NCBI GenBank assembly: GCA_022747635.1
Contig: JAKTNV010000005.1
Coordinates: 85,823,969-85,887,968 of the forward strand
Origin: Hetaerina americana
Taxonomy: Eukaryota; Arthropoda; Insecta; Odonata; Calopterygidae
DNA: 64,000 nucleotides
Reading direction: 5' to 3'
Under the pieces are notes generated by a model. It made no database searches and was not told where the DNA came from. It saw only the letters and a program-made list of their open reading frames with translations. The position numbers were made by a program, and so were the translations under genes. Positions 26,201 through 37,515 of this stretch are shown in pieces (position 1 is the first letter of the stretch; every line of letters begins with the position of its first letter).

Positions 26201-29200
26201 TGGGTTTATGGATATGACATCAAAACAAAAGTGCAATCTTTACAAGCAGAAAGGTGAAACATCTCGCTGCCCCAAAAAAGCTTGACAAGCTCAGTCAAAT
26301 GTCAAGGTGATGTTGGCTTGTTTTTTTTAATGCAAAGAGCGTTGTGCATCATGAAAACCTACCAAAAGACCAGGCAGTCAACATGGAGTGCAAGCTGGGG
26401 GTTATGAAACGCCTAAGAGAGAATCAGGCGAAAACAGCCCAAACTTTGGAGCAGCGGTGAGTGGTTTTTTTCACTAATGCACTGGCTTATTCATCTCTAA
26501 GAGCTAATGAGTTTTCAGCCAAAAACAAGATGCTGTTTCTCCACTCAACCTACTCACTAGACCAGGCCCCATGCGACTTTTTCCTGTTCATCAAACTAAA
26601 TACCCAGCTCAAAGGATAAAGATTAGCCACCATTCCAGCGATGGAGAAAAATTTGATGAAGGAAACACCATCGGGATAAGTGAATATGTTGGGGAGGAGA
26701 CTGATTTGAAGGGGACCCTGACCAATAATTTGTTATTGAAGTATTTTTTTGTGGTAAATAAAGTTCATGAATTTTTTTAACAGACCTCATATGATAGGGA
26801 AATATAATTCTAGGCTAGTTATTGTCATGAAGATGAGCACTAAAGAGCAGAGAAGGTACTTCTTTAGCATCTAAAAGGAGTGAAGGGAATTCATGAATGG
26901 AAGGAACCAAGTAAGAGGAGGATGAGGAAAAATGTCCCCTCTCCCCCCATTCACATGCCCAACCATGATTGCTTATGTATGGAAGGGTTCAAGAGATACC
27001 CAAGTCTTAGGCAAGACAATGAGGATGGCAATTATTGGCCACAAAACTGCCCAAAGTGGATGACGCACCTTGTCGATACTTCCTTGGTGACCGGAGAATA
27101 TGCGATGACTCCTTCCTGACAATCAAATAAGGATTTCATGATGGGAATTCTCTCATTCAGAGGTCTCCCAGTGAGAACTTGCCCATTGTAATAAAGGATG
27201 TCAAATACACAGAAACATGGTTGGTAACGCTGGTTCTTGACTTTGCCATCACTGCTCACTATCGAGCATTTTAATTTTTTCACATCAAAGCAATGCCCTG
27301 GAAATAAACAAGAAAGCATTCAAGTAAGCAGAATACCTTCTTATGCATAAACTCAGGAATTTAGTAAGAAATAGAAATACTGGTATTACAATTTTTTTAT
27401 GTGTATTTTTTTTGAAGACTTATTAGTATGTACGCACATTAACATTTGAGATATGTACTTTAGAAAAAACAGTAAGCAAAATACTCTACTCAAAGAGCAA
27501 CAATCATTTAATATAATACATATATGATAACAACTTTTTTGTATGCACTACTTACAATGTTAAGTAAGGAATAAGTGCAAAGTGATTGATATTTTTTTGC
27601 TATTCAGCACAAGTATTTTCTTTGGCATTCATATTATGTATATTATTTACGAAATTTTGTTTTGATTAATGAACATTGCTTCAGTGTTTGCTGTGTTTAT
27701 GGATGCTTCCTCTATGCACCTCAAGGATCTATTATGTTAAAAAAATTCTACAGTTGTGTAAAATATCTGAATACACAATTGATGGTCATGGGGAGCACTT
27801 CATCCAGCACATGGATCAAATAGCCTATAGCTCCCATACTTGACAATGAGGAATTAAATGGGTTTGAAATGGGGTAGGAGAATCCTATTGGGTTTTTAGA
27901 TCTTACACTGAGGTGAACTTCACTGTGAACTAAACAAAAAGTCAAACATTGGACAACACAACATCCATCTTCAAGTTTAGGTTTGAAACCACAACTCACA
28001 GCTACATTTTTGGAGACAATGTTACTCAGCAAGTCAAACTGGCAGATAATAAATAAATGCCATGCTAGTTTCTTTCACAGGCACTGCTGGTGTTGAAAGA
28101 TGTGATGGATCAAAGCAATACTTTTAAAGTATATGACAAGTTCTTTAGAGCAACATCACAACCTATTACAACCATTTAGGTAACAAAATGTGTAATGTCC
28201 ATCCTCGTTAGAAGGGCTGCGGTTTGATACGTGCAGCTAAAATTGCATTGTCAAACTAACTTATCGAATTTTAAAAATAAATGCCAACCTTTTGTTTTGA
28301 AAATGCTGTACTTGAAGTCCCAGACCATCATTTCCCCATCAAGGATAACGTTTTTCACATGTGAGTAAAACAGAGGTGCCATCAACGACGTTAAGGTTCC
28401 AAAGCATGATTTGTTTCGGCCAAAGTTTTCCGTGTAATCAAAGCCATTGCTGAAATGGAAAAAAACATATGCTGGATTAATGAGATTGAAAGCATTCTTT
28501 GAGGAATACTCATCTTACAAGAAATCCGTAAAAACACCAAAAAGTATTGAATTTGTGATGGAAGCACTTTTCCACTTGATGAAATGTTTTTTTTTTTTTT
28601 TTTTAAGTGCTTCATTATGTTCGACTTCCATCACATCACGCCTGAATCTACTCAATTTGGACCAAAAAGTATGCCATTGCCAATCTAAATACTCTACATC
28701 CACTTCACCTGCCTCCTTTGTATTTTTTTGAACAACCCCCTTTCATTGACTCCCACAATGCCTAATACTATTCCTTTGTTTTCCTTTCGATCCATTTTAC
28801 CTTTTCCATCCTTAACCAAACCCAGATCTCAAAAGCCTCCAATCTCTCTCTATGATCTACACATCAAAGTTCTCACTAGTTTTTTCCTTAAAATCCTTAC
28901 CCAACATCCCTGCCAGCAATTCCATTTCCCTAGTGAAAACTTCTTTGTCTAGTGAAAACTTCTTCGCCTAGTGCAATTCTTCTTCTCATGTCCCCAGTAC
29001 TTTGACCATGCGCGTGCAAAACATTTAACATAGGCAACCTGCTTCACCCAAACAAATGAATGCATTCCATTCAAGGGTTGATAATAAGGTGTGAGTGTTC
29101 TCAGAATCTGAAGAACAGGACTTACTGTGAGAAAAATTTAAACTCCCCATCTTTCATATGGAGTTGAAAGCGCTCCCCATCCAATTTGGTCTCCAGAATC

Positions 29201-32200
29201 AAATGGCTGAAAATGGAAGCTGGAGCCCTCGAAGTCGTCGGACAAGACTTAACCATTTCCTGAGAGGACTGCAGTAGTTTGGACACTTTAGCTGGGTCCG
29301 TCCGATCAGACAACATTGGTGTGACATGGGAAAATAATTCCACTTCCAATTCATATAATTTCACTGATGGGTCCATGAGTGTGGTGCAAACCTCAAAAAA
29401 TAAATTGATTGACATCATAAAAAACACACACAGCTGTAGATAAAAATTATAATTAAATTCCATAAGTGCGTAATGAGCAAATGGCAAAATTGAAGTGCTT
29501 AGAAATTTAAGGCTGGTTGCAGTCACCAGAAACAAACCTGACAAGAAATCAAGAATACCAAATTTGACCAAGTAGTTCCAATTTTGATTCTGGCTCATTG
29601 AAAATGGGAATGAACACATAACAAAATATGAATGCATTATGGCATTAAATTCAACTCAACAGAATTAGAAACTGGTGACAATGGGATTCAAAAGAATGGT
29701 ATTTCAATAATTAAAATACCTATGAATTTTAATGAATCAAGGTTAATAATACTGAATGAGAAAAAGAGCCAACTTAACAGATCCTTTCATTTGTAGCTAA
29801 AACAACGAAAATACTCAAACAGAACACATTTACATTATGCAATTATGATAAACACAAATAAATAAATTTTTAAAAACAACTCACCTTTTCAAGGTCATTC
29901 CGTACATCAAATAGCCCACGTGCATCAGGGTGAAATGTATTGAAGATGCTTGTGGTGCCTAAATGTAACTTTATTGTTTTTAATATTATTCGTATGACCC
30001 ATTTTTGTTCCAAAGCGGACATGGTCCTAATCATTTCCATCAACTCCTGATCAATGAGCCCTGATAAAGAAAGCACAATAATATCATTAAAAGATACTTC
30101 TCTCCAGGTTTCTCTTTAAATATTTTTTCACAGTCATTGAGTTTCCAAATGTATCTGGATTGACAAAAATGCCTTCCTTCAACCTTTTTCAGCAGGTACA
30201 GGGTTCGTCCGGAAAATAAGTGTACTGAGCTCAGGAAAAAGAATTTATTACACTTTTACATATCTTAAGCTAATATTCCTCAAAATAGGACCCTTGTGAG
30301 TCGATACACTTGTTCCAGCGGCGTTCCCATTCCTGGAATGCTCCCGCAAAGGCATCATCGGGAACCTCTCGAAGACTCGTCGTCGACCTCTTCTCTGCCC
30401 TCCACGAACATCTTGTGCCACCGAAAGATCATGTTTCTGGACATGGCTGACTCCCCGTAAGCCTGGTTAATCATACCGACAGTTTCGGTAGACGATTTCC
30501 CAAGCTTTACCGCAAATTTGATGGAATAACGCTGCTCCAAAAACTTCGGCATCGCGTTCCGTGACGTGGGTCGAGCGTGGAGGTTCGTGTTAACAGAGCT
30601 CCTCACTACACCACAGCTCAGAGCCGACTGCCTTTTTCAGCATCGCTTGCCAACATACCCCCCTCCAATCGCAGCCCGTCAGATTGGTGCTGGGCGTGCC
30701 TGGACAGGCGCGCCCAGCCCAGGAGTCAGTACACTTATTTTCCGGACGAACCCTGTATGTTTTGAGATGCCTTTTCGACAAATCATGAGTCTTCACTTTT
30801 CTATGATGTAGTCAATACTGAAGAATTAAAAACATTACAACAACATCAATTCAGTGCACTAAATCACCATCTTAAGAAAATTCTGGAAAAATAGTTTTTT
30901 CCTGTTCCAATGCCATGAAAAAGAAGTTTCTGGAAGGCCTTTTCCTAGAGCCTAGATACTAACACCCGTGCAGTCTTGGGGAAGGCTCAGAAGGCCCAGT
31001 TTGCTGGGCGAGTTAATGAGAGACCTGTCTTGATATACGGTGAAAAAAAATTACTTGCTGAATTAAGACACCTTGTGATTTAATTTCACTCATTTTTTTT
31101 ACTCAGAGAAACAACAAATCACAAAAAATAGCAAATTAAAATCTAAAGCAATACGCAATTGATGACTGGACTGTTAGCTACATTGTGACTCACAGATATT
31201 CAAATATCCATGCGAGGAGAAAATCAGGCATGATACTGAGACTGGCTATATTTTCATCCAAAAGATACAATGAAAAGGAAAAAAAATTCTAATGCCATTT
31301 TCTGGAAAAATGTTACATAATGAATTTTTTTTACTGTTTTTCTTTAAATCAACCCCCAAAAACTTGTCCACTGCAGACTTGTGTTACAGGGCATTAATAA
31401 TCTGCCTAATACATAGTTTCCTATGCACATAAAAACATTGATATATAACTTTTACGTACGTGGCTCATGGTTGGCATGATGATTTGCCAGGTTGTCCAAG
31501 TGTCTGTTCACATCACTGATGCTTATGTTCCGGGAAGACTTAGGGCAGCGGTTCTTCAACACCCAGTAGGCTACTTCTGCAAAATCACCTGCCACGTTCC
31601 CAGCAAATTTAGGAACTCTGTCAAATTAACAAAGGTTAAAAGGTAAAATACACAATTAATTCTTCCTTATGATTTTGATACAAATGGCAATATATGCATG
31701 GCCACAGAGACTAAAATAATTACCTGTAGTTGAGTAGTTTTGATGCATCTGATCCCTCCTTAGGAAGACAAAGAATGCGAACATAGATACGTGCGAGTGT
31801 GTGCTCTTTCACACCATATGGGCCACGGGCACGATCCAAACTGGGCAACATGAGCCTTAGCACAGGGAAGTAACTGTCTGTCTGTAAGCATAAAGAATTG
31901 AGAATAGTTTTATCACTCCAATGAAAATTTACATGATACCGGACCACCTTGATTGTAGTTCCATGTGGTAAATGGCATGAAATATTAACCAGCTGAGGAA
32001 ATCTACATTCATAAATGGAGATATAGAATGGCATGAGGATAAGATGATTATGTGCAAATGGTATCTTTACAATTAACCATTAAGTATAACAAGGAAGACC
32101 TTGTAAACTGACCTTTGGCATCAAAGCACCCACAAACAAGACAATTTGAAAAAGACCTCTGCATCTTATTTTCATATAATTGGAAAAGGCTTATGACACT

Positions 32201-35200
32201 ACCATTAAATTAGTTTTCATTAGGTACAAAAAAAGCCAGAGTGGACTAATTCTATATTAGAACAGTAAGATCTCTTTATTAGGGTAGTATGGTAATATTG
32301 GCCAAGAAGCTTCCAGAGAATTTTTAGAAATAATGAGACGAATTATTCTGCAAAATTTCTACAGAACATCTACTCCAAGAACTTGAAATTCATTAGCGTG
32401 AGAGTGATACAGAAAATTATGAGACACATCAAAGATAAGATATATTAAAGTTTTCAGCAAATAAATACGAACTACCAATCAATGCCTCCTAAACAAAATC
32501 TGTGATTTTGGCAACAGACTTTGCAACTTTGGATTTATGGGAGACTTCTCTCAGACAGGGAGAAATTTGCGAATTTTCAGAGACTTGCCATGTAACCCTG
32601 GGCTAATGCCCAATGTTTCATGACCACACTTACAGAATGATTGCCAAGAGCTTTAATGAATAAATTGAGTCTCGCCATCTCTGTTTTCTGGAATCATCCG
32701 AACTATCAATCGGCAATTATTTGTTTCACATCAACAGTAAAACATGTCAATTTTTGATGAAATGATATTACTATCAGTGATTCTAGTGTGTTTTACCCTT
32801 ATATTTTAAGTACACTTCGACATTCTCAGCATGTACTATTCCAATGCAACAATTTCAACCAGGATCCCAGACAAGGGGAATGATTTTTACACTCTGAAAT
32901 TGTTACATTGTAATTCATACTAGCTAATGACTACATCAAAAGCTACTGTCGTGGCATCTCCCGCAGTTTCTTGGAATTCATCTACTATTTGTTTCTCTAA
33001 TATGCACAGGTAATTTTTGATAATTCATTGAAACTTTTTTCCTCCACAAAATTTTAAATGGTATTGGAAATAAACATGAAATAAGCAGGAAATGTGTTTC
33101 ATTTGAGCAAATGAAATTTCACAACTGAGCACAGAATGTTGAAGGAATTCTAATTATTAAAAATAAACATTCATGACCATATTCAATTGTTCCCAGCTCA
33201 ACCTTGTGGAAATTCATTTTAATTAAATGAAGAATACAATGTATCTAGACAATGGAAAGATACATTGTTTTCTTCATTTAATTCATAACCATGCTTTTCA
33301 TTATGGTTTAAAACTTCCTCTACCCTGCTTCCTCAAAATTCTCCCTTCTGTCACTGCCCTCAACATACCTATGCCCACTTTCACCACCTTTTTACGATTG
33401 CTCCTATTAACTTCCTCTCTTAAAGCACCCCATTTAAAACCTGTGTTTTTCTTCCTCTTTGTCCAACTTATTTTCTCCATTCTCTTCCACATACCCACAT
33501 CCCAAACACCTCCAATCTATGCTCAACCTCTTATTGCCTCAAAGACCAGGTCACACATCCATAAAAGCACTAAGATTCATATTAAAGTCCTTACTTAACC
33601 TTTCTTCACATTTTAAATAAGAGTACCCATCATCTATCGTCTTCTTACAAATGCTTCTTTGCTAATGCTATTCTTCTCCCTAGGTATGGGAGAAATGCAA
33701 TGCAATGCTTCTCCCTATGCATGTATACAATGCTGGGTTGAACGGAAGAAGGCACCATTTGGTCCCAAGTTCACCCAAATAAAGCCCTCTATCTAGCTAT
33801 CTATGTCCCCATTACAAGGGCTCTATTCTTCTAAAATACTATCTCAATAAAGGAAACTGCTCCAGTTTATTCACTTCTGCTTCAATGTTAAGTTGAGCAT
33901 TCCTACTTCGAGAGAATCTAATTACTTTGGTTCAAGTATGATTACTCCTCATCCCTTAACACATCTCATATTGTACCTGTAGAGCACTCAATAATTCCCA
34001 CAATCCCTGCTTAGCTTTCCCATTTCTCAAACAATCTCATTATATACTTCTGTTTCCTGGTAATTAATATTCATACCATAAACTCTCAAATTGTTCCAGT
34101 AAATCACTCGTGAATAACTGCAATCCCCTGGCTGTTTTATTAACAATTGCTTCACAACCTGCAAGCCTAAATGAATTATTCATCTCACCAAGTTCTGATT
34201 CCCAGCTCAAGCTCTTCCCATACACTGCTCTCCCCTCTCTGAGGCCAAACTGATCTTCACCTAGGTAGTACTTTGCACTATTTTGTGGCCTTCTATTGAG
34301 GGCTCTTAGTACTAACTTTTTTGCATGTGAAATTATACTTAACATTCTATGGTTCACATATACAGCTGCCTTACACTTTTCTGGGGGATAGGGATTGAAA
34401 CTGACTCATGGAAACTTTCTGGTCCTTCCTCATCAATCCTAAAAATAAATTCTAAGAATCCCTTCCGACCATTTTTCCTCCCAACTCTTTAATAAATCTC
34501 TGGGGATGTTATCATGTACTCCTGCCTTACTAGAATTCGTCTCCCCTAGTGCCTTTCATATCTAGCTATCCAGTATTCCTGGACCTCAGCTGTATGCTGC
34601 ATTCCCTTTTTATTCCTTAGCTGGAAGGCCTAATAACGTTACCAAGAAACTCTTCCACACATCCTTTCCACAGCCCCTGAATCTCTAGTTCTATTAATAC
34701 TACTATATCTCATCTCTTATGGTAGGTATAGCTTTTCCCTTGCTTCGTCCTGACAAAATTCTATTTACTTCTTACATAATTCCTCTACTTTTCCCTGTAT
34801 TTGAGACTTCTCCATATACTTACACTGATTTTACCTCCATATTTCCTTGGCCCTATTAGTTTTACACCCAAGTTTATTCTTTAGCTCTACATACTTCTCT
34901 CTATTTTCAAGTTATGTTCTTCTATCCTCTTTAAGCACCCTTTCCATGTGCTTGCTTCTTAATTCTTGTATTCTCCGCCATTCTTGTTGTTTCCTTAGCT
35001 GCTCTCTCTCCATCCTATTCCAATGCTCCACTCACCTTTCCCCGGCCATTTTCATTCCCCTGTTCTCATTTAGATTTATAATTTTCTTGGAACTTCTTCC
35101 TTTCTAATCCGATTTAACAATCAAGATTCCATAATGGGACTCTCATCCCTCTACTAATCCTTGTGAATTTGTAAATTTCTTTAAATGATGAATAAATTTT

Positions 35201-37515
35201 GATCATAATCTGCACCTGCACCCAGGAATCTGTGTCAGTTGATGATACTGTTTATAAATCTATGTCGAACCATGATATAATCCAACTGAAACCTACCTGT
35301 TCCTCCTGGCATTTTCCATATATACCTACAGGTATGCCCGTGATGATGTTTCAACCATATGTTAGTTATTATCATACAGCTTTTTCTGAAAAATTCGACT
35401 GCTTTCTCTCCCAATCATATATAATTCCTTAACTGTTTTCTCCTACCTCTCTCCCATCCCTCTCTTTCTCCACCACTGCATCTTAAACTCCCATTACTAA
35501 GAGGTGCTTCCTCCCAGGCAAGTTCCCTTTTAATTGCAATTGTGCAAGCTGTCAATTCTTCCTCCTGTTGACTACTCATCTACATATGCACCTGGATTGC
35601 CACTAGATAGGTCAGGTCAACTTACATCTCCATCATTAGAATTCTATCACTCACCTAATCTATATTCACTACCATCCTCCTCTCTTTCCTCTGCAACCCA
35701 ATAGTCACTCCAATTTGACTCACACCTCACTAACATGAATAACTCTGAAATTATCACTATAGTAATCCCAGCTGCCTCTCCACCTCACCTCAAACCAACC
35801 CAACACATTTATAACCTCTTTCTTCATTCCTCTCTTGATATTTTCTAACTTCCCTGTCCTCATCGTTGCCCTAAAATTCCATGTACCTATCCTAACCAGT
35901 CATCAATACAAATACAGTCCTCTCGTATTTTTCTCCACAGCTTTCAGTTCAGTCGTGCAAGGATTATCCGTGGTCACCTTTTCTCCCATGCTGTCAGTCC
36001 CAGGGGGCAGTCTCTCATGATTGCTACGACTCATTTTCTCCTTGACTACATCGATATTATTCATCATGGGAATGATAACCAAGGTGGTTTCCCATTGCCT
36101 TTCTCAATAGTGTTTTCACTGCGAAACCATTACTCAAATGGTGACCCCACTAGGGTTGGACATTATTGCAGCTCACTGAGGAACAGAGACTGCACGGACT
36201 ACCTTTCCCCTGGCTCCTACCCTTCAACAACCTATCTGGCATGGGTGACCCTACCAGGAGCAAATATCATTGCTTCTGCCAGCACAACTCTAAGGATTGT
36301 CAGAACACAGAGCCCTTCCACCACATCAAGGTCACAGTCCATGGGAGGGCAAAATGCAATTCAAACAGTTGAATTAAGAGTGAAAAAGACAAATATTAGA
36401 TGTAAATTTTACAAAACTAAAAAGGATATAAAACTTTAAAATAGATAGTGAAGACATACATAAGTAATGTCTACTCATGTGCATGTTAACTTTGTGCAAT
36501 TTCTAATATTCTTTTGGACTCATTGTATATATATTACAATAATAAGCAGCATGAATATTGGATTCCTTTTATTCACCAGTTATAATATGATAAACAAGCT
36601 CGATCTTGAATCACCACGAATAAATTGGCCAATCAATTAGTACATGAACAAGATGAAAATAAGATCAAAGATGTAGAATAAAAACATGATATTTATCAAA
36701 TGACAGGCAGACATCTATGAATTTTTATGGTGAACATCCAAGTATGCATGATTATTTTGAAATTTTACCATCAATCAAGAAACTAAAATTTTATTATGAC
36801 TTCAAGTTCAAACAAGACCTCAATAAAAAACATTAGCAATTTATAAATGATAGTCCAAAAAACATTTACATTTGCGGAGATCAACTAAATGGTTGATAGT
36901 CACTGCTTATCTACATTGCCAAAATGCATTACAGATATTTGGAATTTTTTTATTATAGAGCACCAATAATTCTTCCCGGCTGACAACCTGAGGTATCTAC
37001 TCGGCAAACATTTAGAATGAATCATTTTTAGAGGGTGAGGAAATTTCACTCTCTCCCTCTATAAACATAAAATTTACCAAGATTTGCTTTTATGCAGGTA
37101 GATATATATTTTACACACATTCGTACATATTCTTGTATGGTGACACACATGGTACTATAAAATTAAACAACTTGCCAAAACATTCTTTAACAATGCCCGC
37201 CCTACATTTCTTTTGACCCACAAAGACCTCTTGCTAAAACATTTTAAAATAACTCAAGAACCATTATAAAGCCACAATTTAATTTTGTAGACCAAAAAAA
37301 TAAATAATTTACATTCAGCATAATTCACAGAGGAAACATACCGTCTGGCTATCATTCTTGTGCAATAAATGCCATTTCTCACGGAAGTCAGAAATGTAAT
37401 TGCGCAGAATTGCATATCGGTTCCGCTTTACTTTACAGCTAAGAAGTTTTTCGAACAACTGGCAGAGCTCAAGGAAGGATGACTCCGATGCCACTGTTGT
37501 TCCCTTAGATGCCAT
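11123..37515 (-). CDS. DNA ligase IV (16 exons found, last exon missing)
   Basis: ATP-dependent DNA ligase IV seals double-strand breaks in nuclear non-homologous end joining with XRCC4. Sixteen exons with GT-AG borders keep phase throughout and give 902 complete codons (human protein: 911 residues). Order: DNA-binding domain (about 1-235), nucleotidyltransferase with catalytic Lys about 291 in [22 protein letters not shown] and WYKIKP motifs, OB fold ending near TLRFPR, first BRCT (about 690-790), XRCC4-binding linker, and the start of the second BRCT. The start chosen is the Met of MASKGTTVA, which aligns with the family N terminus; in-frame Mets upstream are possible. The final ~40-50 codons were not located. 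Introns hold LINE, mariner, Tigger, MITE and SINE debris. It lies downstream of GTF3C3 on the same strand. Confidence 0.95.
11537..11656 (-). CDS. LIG4 exon 15
   Basis: Acceptor tctttgtag, donor gtattt. Encodes [14 protein letters not shown] and [16 protein letters not shown], which match the region just before and at the start of BRCT2. Exactly 40 codons, phase 0 both sides. Confidence 0.88.
12479..12762 (-). CDS. LIG4 exon 14, BRCT1 second half and XRCC4 linker
   Basis: Acceptor cttttgtag, donor gtgtgt. Encodes [20 protein letters not shown] (the BRCT tryptophan) and [13 protein letters not shown], corresponding to the linker that clamps XRCC4. Confidence 0.93.
13931..15190 (+). mobile_element. 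Tigger/pogo-type DNA transposon remnant
   Basis: Starts after TA at 13929-13930 with the typical pogo/Tigger end cagtgaaaccttgctttgc. The longest open stretch (14580-15023) encodes [14 protein letters not shown], containing the first catalytic Asp of the DDE domain, then [10 protein letters not shown] and [13 protein letters not shown], as in TIGD-like transposases. Upstream frames 14340-14650 hold the DNA-binding part with stops. The tail near 15130 reads [12 protein letters not shown], like the C-terminal PCNA-binding box of pogo transposases. The rest of the catalytic domain is deleted and no 3' repeat was found. Lies in LIG4 intron 13, opposite strand. Confidence 0.85.
15702..15819 (-). 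CDS. LIG4 exon 13, BRCT1 first half
   Basis: The acceptor gaatgccag is the one that keeps phase 0; an AG at the upstream gttgatag would read into a stop or need another phase. Encodes [15 protein letters not shown] and [12 protein letters not shown], the first half of BRCT1. Donor gtgaat. Confidence 0.88.
16614..16751 (-). CDS. LIG4 exon 12, linker
   Basis: Acceptor attattgcag, donor gtatga. Begins [13 protein letters not shown], matching the conserved GKLASKH segment that follows the OB fold, then a basic linker (SPRKRMK) before BRCT1. Confidence 0.9.
17840..19260 (-). mobile_element. 5'-truncated CR1/Jockey-type LINE, RT domain largely open
   Basis: A minus-strand frame of 367 codons (18001-19104) begins inside a reverse transcriptase. 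It has [26 protein letters not shown] and the catalytic YADD box, then the thumb and C-terminal region. The frame continues upstream to about 19235 (NQFGF) apart from one TGA. It ends in a 3' region with AATAAAT and an att-type microsatellite near 17850, typical of these elements. 5' truncated, no endonuclease. Lies in LIG4 intron 11, same strand. Confidence 0.92.
19857..19994 (-). CDS. LIG4 exon 11, end of OB fold
   Basis: Acceptor aaaattag, donor gtatgt. Encodes [15 protein letters not shown] and [14 protein letters not shown], the motif VI region, through to ELRQ. Confidence 0.95.
20190..20640 (+). mobile_element. Mariner transposase fragment
   Basis: Broken plus-strand frames match a mariner catalytic domain: [20 protein letters not shown] followed by VNTNFYKEV, then after a deletion a [17 protein letters not shown]-terminal segment and [12 protein letters not shown]. 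The catalytic Asp blocks are missing. Lies in LIG4 intron 10. Confidence 0.8.
20825..20930 (+). mobile_element. Possible SINE fragment
   Basis: ggcagtccagtgggtgga and gttctggg resemble the tRNA-like head at 51490. The box B region is not well kept. Confidence 0.3.
21491..21929. mobile_element. 439-bp MITE with long inverted repeats
   Basis: Flanked by TA. Ends TTATAAGAAAGATAAACCCC and its near complement at 21905-21929; the arms are similar over ~150 bp (ccagctgtactctt and gggcaaaggatatggtgag against their complements). The core tgtgattggcaggcc to agccctgtgtg is shared with 46097-46669. No transposase. Lies in LIG4 intron 10. Confidence 0.85.
22093..22295 (-). CDS. LIG4 exon 10, OB fold
   Basis: Acceptor attatttcag, donor gtgaat. 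Encodes [12 protein letters not shown] and [17 protein letters not shown]. Phase 0 out. Confidence 0.95.
23053..23176 (-). CDS. LIG4 exon 9, start of OB fold
   Basis: Acceptor gtgtttag, donor gtatgt. Encodes [19 protein letters not shown] and ISHFLLGVA, the first strands of the OB-fold domain. Confidence 0.92.
24623..24749 (-). CDS. LIG4 exon 8, motifs IV and V
   Basis: Acceptor tttcaacag, donor gtgaga. Carries [11 protein letters not shown] (motif IV) and GGWYKIKPE (motif V), both of which bind ATP. Confidence 0.95.
26080..26790 (+). mobile_element. Mariner remnant, second lineage
   Basis: Disrupted frames read [16 protein letters not shown] (the Asp of the TGDETW box is changed here), then VHHENLP, and a degenerate end of the catalytic domain. 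Many stops. Lies in LIG4 intron 7. Confidence 0.75.
27069..27297 (-). CDS. LIG4 exon 7
   Basis: Acceptor tatttccag, donor gtgcgt. Encodes [10 protein letters not shown], then [15 protein letters not shown] and the [12 protein letters not shown] helix of the nucleotidyltransferase domain. Confidence 0.95.
28289..28449 (-). CDS. LIG4 exon 6
   Basis: Acceptor tccatttcag, donor gttggc. Encodes [12 protein letters not shown] and [12 protein letters not shown], the motif III region of the nucleotidyltransferase domain. Joins exon 5 through a split His codon. Confidence 0.95.
28555..28990 (-). mobile_element. LINE 3' fragment (RT C-terminal region)
   Basis: Minus-strand frames contain [24 protein letters not shown] and an IQRRQ-like block, the conserved tail of the same LINE family as 33230-36380. 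A poly-T stretch (28587-28604) lies inside its last part, and the segment 28570-28660 recurs at 59280-59390. Lies in LIG4 intron 5. Confidence 0.8.
29126..29391 (-). CDS. LIG4 exon 5, catalytic lysine
   Basis: Acceptor ttttttgag, donor gtaagt. Contains the adenylation motif [12 protein letters not shown], whose Lys (about residue 291) forms the AMP adduct, and ends in FKFFSH, where the DGE/FSRNG-type region continues in exon 6. Confidence 0.95.
29885..30060 (-). CDS. LIG4 exon 4
   Basis: Acceptor tctttatcag, donor gtgagt. Contains [19 protein letters not shown] and [17 protein letters not shown], the end of the DNA-binding domain. Phase 0 out. Confidence 0.95.
30199..30755 (-). mobile_element. 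Internally deleted mariner-like element with intact ends
   Basis: Flanked by TA (30197-30198, 30756-30757). Ends cagggttcgtccggaaaata and its complement are well preserved. The minus strand encodes the N-terminal helix-turn-helix region of a mariner-type transposase ([32 protein letters not shown]), which then joins directly to the C-terminal tail (a [15 protein letters not shown] end). The DD(34)D catalytic core is gone, so it can only move in trans. Lies in LIG4 intron 3. Confidence 0.88.
31460..31617 (-). CDS. LIG4 exon 3
   Basis: Acceptor atttgacag, donor gtacgt. Encodes the DNA-binding-domain segment with [15 protein letters not shown] and [12 protein letters not shown]. Phase 2 in, phase 1 out. 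Confidence 0.95.
31724..31881 (-). CDS. LIG4 exon 2
   Basis: Acceptor tgcttacag, donor gtaatt. Encodes the DNA-binding-domain block [16 protein letters not shown] through KLLNYR, strongly conserved in ligase IV. Leaves two bases of an Arg codon completed by exon 3. Confidence 0.95.
32846..32990 (+). mobile_element. SINE-A copy with inverted head
   Basis: Begins atgcaacaatttcaa (antisense tail fragment), then turns to the sense tail aatgatttttacactctgaa and attgttacattg, ending gtcgtggcatctcccgcagt and ttcttggaatt. Shares this plan with 45461-45594. Lies in LIG4 intron 1. Confidence 0.7.
33221..33283. repeat. 25-bp arm hairpin at LINE 3' boundary
   Basis: Arms 33221-33245 and 33259-33283 are reverse complements with one mismatch, loop 13 bp. 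Sits just at the 3' end of the LINE at 33230-36380. Confidence 0.85.
33230..36380 (-). mobile_element. Near full-length decayed RTE-like LINE
   Basis: Read on the minus strand from 36380: a long 5' region, then an APE endonuclease start [20 protein letters not shown] near 35900, [21 protein letters not shown]-like and IDYIM-like blocks broken by frameshifts, and an end like GADADSDHN near 35200. An RT segment follows ([28 protein letters not shown] at 34150-34357), then the C-terminal tail [16 protein letters not shown] at 33300-33500. About 3.1 kb, the usual size for RTE-type elements. Many stops and frameshifts: inactive. Lies in LIG4 intron 1, same strand. Confidence 0.85.
37342..37515 (-). 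CDS. LIG4 exon 1
   Basis: 58 codons, starting MASKGTTVA and covering the first helices of the DNA-binding domain ([12 protein letters not shown]). It ends in phase 0 at SQT, with donor gtatgt. The frame stays open upstream, so a longer N terminus (for example from MEEPGEH) cannot be excluded. Confidence 0.85.

Noticed and set aside
28391..28731. Lys-rich ORFs near 28.6 kb
   Set aside because: Created by a poly-T stretch in a LINE tail.
33227..33598. 123-codon plus-strand ORF
   Set aside because: Antisense to the C-terminal part of a LINE ORF.
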